Assembly (NCBI GenBank): GCA_007116685.1
Contig: SKIC01000022.1
Location: 1 to 8,313, forward strand
Length of the DNA: 8,313 nucleotides
Direction of reading: 5' to 3'
Origin: Balneolales bacterium
GTDB lineage: Bacteria > Bacteroidota > Rhodothermia > Balneolales > Natronogracilivirgulaceae
The notes under the pieces are model-generated. The model was not told where the DNA came from, did not search any database, and saw only the letters and a program-made list of their open reading frames with translations. The translations under genes and the position numbers were made by a program. Numbering within the stretch: position 1 is the stretch's first letter; every line of letters begins with the position of its first letter. Positions 1 to 5,591 of this stretch are shown here, piece after piece.

Positions 1-2
1 CT

Positions 3-1511
3 GAAGGAGTTCAAAAAAAAGTAATTTCAGCTGTTCATCCGAATTATAGATATAGTGCCAAAAATTTTATTCGCTATTTAACACTCAGGACTTTTGATTT
101 ACGCAAAATTCAGAAGAATCTGACTCTGTTTGGAATGTCTTCAATAAGTCATTCTGAGCGACAGGTTTTGGCTAATATCGAGAACATTCTCTATCTGTTG
201 CATTTTACCATTGGCAAAGCATTTAAAGGCAGGTTTGATTTTGGTGAACACCCTGTAAATTTTCATCAAAGTAAGAAGGTTTTGCAAGCCAATTCAAAGC
301 GTCTGTTTAAAGTCTCTCAGGATGATGGATATACCCATTGCATGGTAACACTGCCATCACAAGCCGTTAATTATGAAGTAGTACTCGAATTATTGAATTC
401 CGGCATGCAAATAGCGCGGATTAATACCAGTCATGATAATCAGCAGGCCTGGTCTGAAATGCTCAGTAATATCGAAATGGCTAAGAAGGAAACGGGCAAA
501 GAATGTGCTGTTTATTTTGATTTATCAGGTCCCAAAATTCGAACTTGCTCAGTTGGATTATCTGATATTCCCCAAAAACAAAGATTCCTTTTTTTGAATC
601 AAGGTGATTTACTAGAGTTGCACAAGAATACTTTGATGGGAGAGAATGCTCTTCATGACAAAGAAACAGATATTATATATCCCGCTAAAATTAGCATTTC
701 CCTGCCTGAGGTTTTTGATGCTTTGAAGGTTGGTCAAAGAATTTGGTTTGACGATGGTACGATTTCCGGTTTAATCAAGGAGATAACTCATGAAAAAGCT
801 CTTATCGAAATTTTGAGAGTAAGTCCGAAAGGAGGAAAACTTCGTGGAGAAAAGGGGATAAACCTTCCTGATACGTTGTTCAACTTGCCGTCATTGACGG
901 ACGATGATTTATCAAATTTGCCATTCATAGTAGCCCACGCTGATATGCTGGGATATTCCTTTGTCAGAACTGTTGATGACGTAATTGCCTTACAAAATGA
1001 GCTTAAAAAACTGAACCGTGAAGATATCGGGATTATCCTCAAAATTGAAAACAAAGACGCTTTTGATAATTTACCGGCTTTGATACTTCAAGCGATGCAA
1101 AGTCCGAACATTGGTGTGATGACTGCACGTGGTGATTTAAGTGTAGAGGTTGGGCCAAGTAGATTATCGGAAGTGCAGGAAGAGATTATGTGGCTTTGTG
1201 AAGCGGCATTTATTCCAAATATATGGGCTACACAGGTTCTGGAAGGATTGGCAAAAAAAGGAGTGGCGAGCCGCGCAGAAATTTCTGATGCAGCCATGGC
1301 CGGACGCACAGAATGTGTGATGTTAAATAAAGGGAAATACATCGCTGAGGCAGTTAAGACATTGAAATGCATCACAAACCGTATGAGTAGCCATCAAAAC
1401 AAAAAGCAGGGCGGTATGCGAAAATTAAAAGTAGCAGAGAGGGCTTTGCTGCGGATCAATGAGTTGGCTATTGAGAGTGAAGCTGCAAAAATAAATGGTA
1501 TGAGTATATGA
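3..1511 (+). CDS. Pyruvate kinase, long N-terminally extended form, 5'-partial
   Basis: Glycolytic enzyme that transfers phosphate from phosphoenolpyruvate to ADP in the cytoplasm. The frame is open to the left edge (502 codons visible). The ATG at 135 is internal: the residues before it (SAKNFIRYLTLRTFDLRKIQ) read straight into the following helix and match the extension I recall in long bacterial pyruvate kinases, so the true start lies outside. Visible-residue motifs: ARINTSHD (138-145); DLSGPKIRT (173-181); DDG of the B domain (250-252); KGINLP (284-289); KIEN with the catalytic Lys (347-350); ARGDL with the metal-ligand Asp (375-379); ATQ (419-421); SRAEISDA (433-440). The chain ends about 45 residues after the last barrel motif, so the regulatory C-terminal domain is absent. 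Leu and Lys in DLSGPKIR are the residues known from potassium-independent pyruvate kinases. Convergent with the next gene; no clear terminator lies in the 58-bp gap. Confidence 0.9.
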   Translation, partial: EGVQKKVISAVHPNYRYSAKNFIRYLTLRTFDLRKIQKNLTLFGMSSISHSERQVLANIENILYLLHFTIGKAFKGRFDFGEHPVNFHQSKKVLQANSKRLFKVSQDDGYTHCMVTLPSQAVNYEVVLELLNSGMQIARINTSHDNQQAWSEMLSNIEMAKKETGKECAVYFDLSGPKIRTCSVGLSDIPQKQRFLFLNQGDLLELHKNTLMGENALHDKETDIIYPAKISISLPEVFDALKVGQRIWFDDGTISGLIKEITHEKALIEILRVSPKGGKLRGEKGINLPDTLFNLPSLTDDDLSNLPFIVAHADMLGYSFVRTVDDVIALQNELKKLNREDIGIILKIENKDAFDNLPALILQAMQSPNIGVMTARGDLSVEVGPSRLSEVQEEIMWLCEAAFIPNIWATQVLEGLAKKGVASRAEISDAAMAGRTECVMLNKGKYIAEAVKTLKCITNRMSSHQNKKQGGMRKLKVAERALLRINELAIESEAAKINGMSI

Positions 1512-1569
1512 TTTTTTGAATCTGAGAAATCTAAGATACCTAAGAGACGATTTGACAGAGTGCTTCTCT

Positions 1570-2625
1570 CTAAGCGTTTTCCTCATCAAGGAGATTGGCT
1601 CGTAGTTTTTCTTTTAATAAATCTTCGTTTTCTGCGATGTCGGAATATTTCCATTCCTGCAAACGAACTTTTGCAATTACCACATCAAGACTTTTTACTA
1701 TCAGATCAGAAATAACGCGGTTCAATGGCGTTGTGTCATCATCATGCAACACATCATCAAATGCGATGTTTGTTAGTTCTTCAATCAGCTCTTTGTTATC
1801 CGGAGAACCTAAATCATTCAAAAGACCCGTTATCACATTAAAAACGATATCTGCGGTTGCTCTTTCGATCATTTTTGCGGTATAAGGACCCACGAAAGGC
1901 AAGGCTTGCAGTTGTTTTAATTCCTTATTGTCGTCTACGGCTTCTTCAATTCTCAAATCCACATAATCACGTATATCTTGTCGATATTGGTCAAAATTAT
2001 GGGATGCGATTTTTTGCACACGATAGGATAGCCAGTTTACTACCAGGTCTCTTCTCGGCATAATTACATCATTCAGAATCTGATCAATGACAGGAGTTCC
2101 GCTTTCTATTTCATCCCGTACGTTTCTGAGGATGCGTAAAACCACACGGTCTGTTACTTCATCTACTAAGATATTGAGTAGTTTGTTTAGCACATCAAAG
2201 ATTGGATTGCGTGTCATATCAATCAATCCAAGGCGATGCAGGCGGGTTAAAATTGTGATTACACGAAGCAGCCGCACAAAACGCAGAGTGCCTATGGGTA
2301 TACATCCCACCAAATCATACCAATGGACGATGGGGTAGTAGTACCACTCCTTATATCTGTTTTTGTAGATAGCCACGCCCCAGCGAACACTGAATTCAGC
2401 TAAAAAAACGGCGATAAACATCAGGTCGATTCGCAGAAAATCGCTATGGATAGTGGCGGCATACCAATCATGAAAATCGGTAGAAATAAAAACTATCCAT
2501 TCGCGGATAGTTGCAGATTGAAACAACCAATCGAAAATGATGAGTCCTAAATTTATCAGCAATAAGGACATCATCACCACTTCGATGATTAAATATGGAA
2601 TATGTTTTTTATCTGGCTTTTTCAT
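1570..2625 (-). CDS. Voltage-sensor-like membrane protein with helical cytoplasmic tail, no pore
   Basis: 351 residues from ATG 2625; a TTG two codons upstream (2631) is a less likely start. An S1-S4 bundle fills the N-terminal third: S1 about 9-36, S2 about 62-84 with the typical acidic residue (AEF, E77), S3 about 96-112 with HWYDL (D104), and S4 about 115-131 with arginines at 115, 118, 121, 128 and 131. These are hallmarks of ion-channel voltage sensors (Ion_trans family). No S5, pore loop, selectivity filter or S6 follows. Residues about 135-351 are soluble, charged and mainly helical. It may therefore be a voltage-sensing or proton-conducting protein, or a membrane-anchored protein whose S1-S4 serves another purpose; no enzymatic motif is recognised in the tail. 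It ends with TAG 58 bp from the pyruvate kinase stop. The gene upstream on the same strand is 110 bp away, so it may be separately transcribed. No good Shine-Dalgarno is visible. Confidence 0.75.
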   Translation of the reverse strand: MKKPDKKHIPYLIIEVVMMSLLLINLGLIIFDWLFQSATIREWIVFISTDFHDWYAATIHSDFLRIDLMFIAVFLAEFSVRWGVAIYKNRYKEWYYYPIVHWYDLVGCIPIGTLRFVRLLRVITILTRLHRLGLIDMTRNPIFDVLNKLLNILVDEVTDRVVLRILRNVRDEIESGTPVIDQILNDVIMPRRDLVVNWLSYRVQKIASHNFDQYRQDIRDYVDLRIEEAVDDNKELKQLQALPFVGPYTAKMIERATADIVFNVITGLLNDLGSPDNKELIEELTNIAFDDVLHDDDTTPLNRVISDLIVKSLDVVIAKVRLQEWKYSDIAENEDLLKEKLRANLLDEENA

Positions 2626-2646
2626 GAACAATTATTGATACCGCCC

Positions 2647-2675
2647 AAGATACACCCGGCTTGTGCAAACCTCAA
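2647..2675 (-). promoter_or_regulatory. Possible sigma-70-type promoter of the voltage-sensor-like gene
   Basis: On the minus strand TTGAGG (2675-2670) and TATCTT (2652-2647) are separated by exactly 17 nt. Each hexamer matches the consensus at four positions. Transcription would begin near 2640, giving a leader of about 15 nt. The -35 box lies inside an imperfect inverted repeat (gtg 2663-2665 plus cctca 2670-2674, pairing with tgagg 2685-2689 plus cac 2690-2692), which has no T-run and so is not an obvious terminator. Tentative. Confidence 0.3.
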
Positions 2676-2735
2676 AACAAACTGTGAGGCACTTGCTTTC
2701 ATTTCTATAAATAAAAACAATAGGTGGTAAATCAT

Positions 2736-3026
2736 TCAGAAGAATAACTGTTCGTCAATTTCTTGTACAAAACGCCAGGTGAGTACAGAGCTGTCAAAAA
2801 CAATGTGAAAGTAGCGCTGCTCTTTGCTTTGCACCACATAATGAAAATGCTGATAGTTGCCCACAGTCTGAGTAGTCATTCGCCTAACCTCCTTGATGGT
2901 ATGTACTGTGCCATCGGGCATTTTCATGCGGTAGGGTGTAATTTTATGCGGTAAGTTCCTATCCGCAAAGCCACGCATAGCATTGATTACATTAATTGCC
3001 GGATATTCTTTTTTCTCTTTTTCCAT
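2736..3026 (-). CDS. Small conserved-looking protein of unknown function (96 aa)
   Basis: Function not recognised. The chain is short, soluble and without signal peptide or membrane segment. It starts with a charged MEKEKKEYP segment. The rest looks like a compact alpha/beta domain rich in aromatic residues, for example YQHFHYVVQ, RYFHIVFDSS and LTWRFVQEIDEQLFF at the C-terminus. It resembles small hypothetical proteins I associate with Bacteroidota, but no family name can be given. ATG 3026 is preferred over ATG 3041 (which would give 101 aa). A near-consensus promoter places the transcript start around 3043, leaving almost no leader for 3041, while 3026 has a purine-rich GAGAAG about 7 nt upstream. 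Leaderless use of 3041 is possible. Stop TGA. It is followed on the same strand by the voltage-sensor-like gene after 110 bp. Confidence 0.7.
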   Translation of the reverse strand: MEKEKKEYPAINVINAMRGFADRNLPHKITPYRMKMPDGTVHTIKEVRRMTTQTVGNYQHFHYVVQSKEQRYFHIVFDSSVLTWRFVQEIDEQLFF

Positions 3027-3049
3027 TTTGTCGCTTCTCATTGGATACT

Positions 3050-3078
3050 ATTATACACATATATCACACATATATCAA
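3050..3078 (-). promoter_or_regulatory. Near-consensus sigma-70 promoter of the 96-aa gene
   Basis: On the minus strand TTGATA (3078-3073) and TATAAT (3055-3050) are separated by exactly 17 nt. This is one mismatch from the E. coli consensus, in the right place and orientation. The expected start is near 3043. The spacer and most of the -35 box lie within an 11-bp tandem repeat. Confidence 0.65.
3055..3076. repeat. Two-copy 11-bp tandem repeat
   Basis: The unit acacatatatc occurs twice head to tail (3055-3065 and 3066-3076) with no mismatch. It spans the spacer between the -10 and -35 boxes of the minus-strand promoter and overlaps their edges. One 11-bp unit is close to a helical turn. It could be a pair of protein-binding sites or simple slippage. 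Confidence 0.8.
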
Positions 3079-3218
3079 GAAGTCTATATGGAAAAAGCGA
3101 AGAATTTGGAGAGATATTCTTTGAGAAAAACGGTCAGAATTGAGACTCAATTAGTTAGCAGATTTTAGCTTACCAAAATAAATTTGGGAGAGACAACTTT
3201 GATTATTTCCAAAACTTG

Positions 3219-3247
3219 TTGAGCATTCAACTCATCTTACCCATAAT
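3219..3247 (+). promoter_or_regulatory. Possible sigma-70-type promoter of the permease pair
   Basis: TTGAGC (3219-3224) and CATAAT (3242-3247) are separated by 17 nt; the -10 box matches five of six positions and the -35 box four. Transcription would start near 3254, giving a leader of about 64 nt before the proposed ATC start. An inverted repeat, GTTGA-GCAT-TCAAC (3218-3231), overlaps the -35 box and could be an operator. An alternative Bacteroidota-type -7 box, TACTTTTG, lies at 3266-3273 but lacks a properly spaced TTTG. Confidence 0.4.
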
Positions 3248-3307
3248 GATTTTTGAATTTTTACTTACTTTTGGCTCGATAAGACGAGTGACAAAGAACA
3301 AATAATC

Positions 3308-3320
3308 GGAGAAGTATATC
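3308..3320 (+). promoter_or_regulatory. Shine-Dalgarno GGAG with ATC start of permease 1
   Basis: GGAG at 3308-3311 sits 6 nt before an in-frame ATC (3318-3320). The first ATG, at 3351, has no Shine-Dalgarno. An in-frame TAA at 3303-3305 closes the frame upstream, and no ATG, GTG, TTG or CTG lies between that stop and 3351. The site therefore decides the start if the N-terminal leader is translated. Confidence 0.55.
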
Positions 3321-5543
3321 TCACAGGCGGCACAAAATTCGAATCGCACAATGGGGCTCTTTGGAGCTACCGGCATTGGTGTTGGAGCTATGGTGGGCGG
3401 AGGTATTCTGGCATTGGCCGGAGTAGCCTTTGCAGCTACCGGACCTTCCGCAATATTGGCATTTGTACTAAACGGCGTGATTGCGCTCATTACAGCACTT
3501 ACTTTTGCTGAAATGGCAGCAGCTAATCCACAGTCAGGTGGAACATATACCTTTGCCAAGAAAGCCATGACCGTGCAAATTGCATTTGGAGTAGGTTGGA
3601 TTGTATGGTTTGCCTCTATCGTAGCCGCAGTTTTGTATGCTGTAGGATTTGGAGCATTTACGGTAGTTATTTTACAGCAAATTTTGGGAGAATCTATGCC
3701 TGCATGGTTAGGGCAAAGATGGGCGATTACCGGACTGGCTTTATTGGCTACATTGAGTTTTGCCTGGCATTTGCGACGCTCTTCGGCAGGTGGAGGCGCA
3801 TTTATCAATATTGGTAAAGTTCTGGTGTTTGGAATCTTGATTGCGGGTGGTTTAGCGATGCTTTTCAAAACGCCTGTATCTCACGTAGCAACCAGTTTAC
3901 AGCCTTTCTTTTCAGATGGTTTTTCGGGCTTGATAATGGCGATGGGTTATACTTTTATAGCATTGCAGGGCTTTGACTTAATTGCTGCTGCCTCAGGTGA
4001 AATTAAAGATCCGGAACGGAATATTCCGAGGGCCATGGTCTTAACACTGGCAATTGGATTAAGCATATACGTTCCTTTACTTTTTGTGGTGATGACCGTG
4101 GGAATGAACCCGGGAGAGTTTATTGCAGATATGAGCGCACAAAATCCGGAAACTATCGTCGCTATTGCCGCTCAAACCTATCTCGGTTCGTTCGGATTTT
4201 GGTTGGTGATGATTGCCGGTATTTTTTCTATGCTTTCGGCATTGCAAGCCAACCTTTTTGCGGCTTCAAGAGTAGCTATGGCTATGTCAAAAGACCGCAC
4301 CTTAGCTCGCCCTTTATCGGATATGCATCCTGTGTATGGAACACCTCACATCTCAATTTTAGTAACTGCCGGTATCATCATTCTGCTTTTACTTATCCTG
4401 CCTGATGTAGCTACTGCCGGTGCAGCATCCAGTTTGATATTTTTGCTGACATTCGCCTTGGCAAATTTTATTGGTTACCTGATGCGCAAGCGCTCTTTGG
4501 GTAAGAGAACTACATTTACCGTTTCGTATTTCCCTTTATTTCCAATCATTGGGATACTCACCTGTGGTGGATTGGCTATTTTTCAAGCTATTGCCGAACC
4601 TGCAGCGGGTGGAGTGGCTCTGGCCTGGCTGGCTCTGGGAACCATTTTGTTCTTTGTGTTATTCGAAAGCAGAGCACGTGTAGTTGATGCTTTTACGCAG
4701 GGGCTTGACCCGGATTTGGTCCGTCAACGCGGCCTGAATCCATTAGTGCTCGTACCCATCGCCAATCCTGCGAATGCACAATCCATGGTTTTTGTAGCAG
4801 ATGCACTTACACCACCCGGTGTCGGAAAAGTTATGCTGCTTTCCATAGTACAGGATAAGGGAAACGAAGCAACAGACCTTGAAGAGCAAATTGAACGTAA
4901 TCAAAAAGGTCTGCAAAAGGCGATATCTACATCTATGAAGTCCGGATTACGGCCGGAAGCTCTTGTGACTATAGCAGACCAGCCTTGGCCGGAGATTGTA
5001 CGTGTAATCGAAGCCCACCGTGTAAGAAGCTTGATTTTAGGCCTGCCCGATTTGGATAAATCGCGTACCACTGATCAACTTGAAAAACTTATGGGTCGGG
5101 TAACTTGTGATGTTGTTGTGATGCGTCAACCTTATGTAGGCTGGCAAATTACGAACGCAAAAACTGTTCTTGTGCCTGTAGCAGGTAAGGGCACTCATGA
5201 TACCCTTAGGGCACGTATACTGGGAAGCTTGTCTCGATTATCAAATCCCGAGTTCACCTTTTTGAATGTTTTGCCGGAAGATGTATCTGATTCTATTATT
5301 CAAAAAAACAAACGCTTACTCTCACTATTTGCAAATCGCTTGGTGTTCGGAAATTTCAAAACGCAAGTTATGCAAAGCCCTAACCCACAAATGACACTGG
5401 TAGAAGAAGCAAAAAAATATGATTTGGTTATTTTAGGTATTGGTACTTCAGCTAGAAATAAGCGTACATTCGGCGATTTTATAAGAAAAATGGCTAAGGA
5501 AACGGATACGGCATTGGTTATCATCAGCCATAATGAATCTTAA
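3318..5543 (+). CDS. APC-superfamily permease with two C-terminal Usp-like domains (copy 1)
   Basis: Probable inner-membrane amino-acid permease, 741 residues from ATC 3318 (730 from ATG 3351). About 12 membrane segments fill residues 15-451. Segment 1 carries ATGIGVGAMVGGGI, the broken-helix substrate site of the superfamily. Segment 6 carries GFDLIAAASGE followed by IKDPERNIPRA, a classic amino-acid-permease signature. The cytoplasmic half has two universal-stress-protein-like alpha/beta domains, about 484-614 (starting LVLVPIANP) and 624-740 (starting TVLVPVAGKG). The last has a degenerate nucleotide loop: G707, G709 and G719, then Asp where Ser or Thr is usual. The start is placed upstream of the ATG because Asn-Arg-Thr before it is conserved in the second copy by silent third-base changes. 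The 45 bp to the second copy suggest one operon. The substrate is not known; amino acid is inferred from the family. Confidence 0.85.
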   Translation: MSQAAQNSNRTMGLFGATGIGVGAMVGGGILALAGVAFAATGPSAILAFVLNGVIALITALTFAEMAAANPQSGGTYTFAKKAMTVQIAFGVGWIVWFASIVAAVLYAVGFGAFTVVILQQILGESMPAWLGQRWAITGLALLATLSFAWHLRRSSAGGGAFINIGKVLVFGILIAGGLAMLFKTPVSHVATSLQPFFSDGFSGLIMAMGYTFIALQGFDLIAAASGEIKDPERNIPRAMVLTLAIGLSIYVPLLFVVMTVGMNPGEFIADMSAQNPETIVAIAAQTYLGSFGFWLVMIAGIFSMLSALQANLFAASRVAMAMSKDRTLARPLSDMHPVYGTPHISILVTAGIIILLLLILPDVATAGAASSLIFLLTFALANFIGYLMRKRSLGKRTTFTVSYFPLFPIIGILTCGGLAIFQAIAEPAAGGVALAWLALGTILFFVLFESRARVVDAFTQGLDPDLVRQRGLNPLVLVPIANPANAQSMVFVADALTPPGVGKVMLLSIVQDKGNEATDLEEQIERNQKGLQKAISTSMKSGLRPEALVTIADQPWPEIVRVIEAHRVRSLILGLPDLDKSRTTDQLEKLMGRVTCDVVVMRQPYVGWQITNAKTVLVPVAGKGTHDTLRARILGSLSRLSNPEFTFLNVLPEDVSDSIIQKNKRLLSLFANRLVFGNFKTQVMQSPNPQMTLVEEAKKYDLVILGIGTSARNKRTFGDFIRKMAKETDTALVIISHNES

Positions 5544-5576
5544 AGACATTATTTTTGATAATTTTAAAAATTAGAT

Positions 5577-5591
5577 AGGTAGAATTACATC
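5577..5591 (+). promoter_or_regulatory. Shine-Dalgarno-like AGGTAG with ATC start of permease 2
   Basis: AGGTAG at 5577-5582 lies 6 nt before an in-frame ATC (5589-5591). The frame is closed just upstream by TAG at 5580-5582. From there to ATG 5661 no ATG, GTG, TTG or CTG occurs in frame, while the intervening codons encode the first half of membrane segment 1. The geometry matches that of the first permease. Confidence 0.5.

Noticed and set aside
1512..1569. Searched the gap between the convergent pyruvate kinase and voltage-sensor-like genes for a shared terminator
   Set aside because: Only weak repeats (ctaagatac/ctaagagac) and no stable stem followed by a T-run were found.
1900..1960. 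LPFVGPYTAKMIERA in the voltage-sensor-like protein's tail resembles a helix-hairpin-helix DNA-binding motif
   Set aside because: Only one short match within a long helical tail of a membrane protein; no second motif or basic surface supports DNA binding.
2663..2692. Hairpin gtg..cctca / tgagg..cac downstream of the 96-aa gene as a terminator
   Set aside because: The stem is interrupted and no U-run follows on the minus strand; noted only as an inverted repeat over a possible promoter.
3088..3168. A 26-codon plus-strand frame (MEKAKNLERYSLRKTVRIETQ...)
   Set aside because: Very short, with no Shine-Dalgarno or recognised homology; could be a chance frame or gene remnant but cannot be supported.
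3266..3273. TACTTTTG, a full match to the Bacteroidota -7 box TAnnTTTG
   Set aside because: No TTTG lies about 19 nt upstream (the nearest is only 10 nt away), and other genes here have sigma-70-type sites, so it is treated as an alternative only.
3246..3305. A 19-codon frame (MIFEFLLTFGSIRRVTKNK) ending 12 nt before the ATC of permease 1, in the same frame
   Set aside because: Could be a leader peptide allowing re-initiation, but it has no Shine-Dalgarno, its ATG overlaps the predicted -10 box and lies before the expected transcript start, and copy 2 has no counterpart.
3227..3868. A 213-codon minus-strand open frame over the start of permease 1
   Set aside because: Proline- and alanine-rich low-complexity translation antisense to a conserved membrane domain; a codon-usage shadow.
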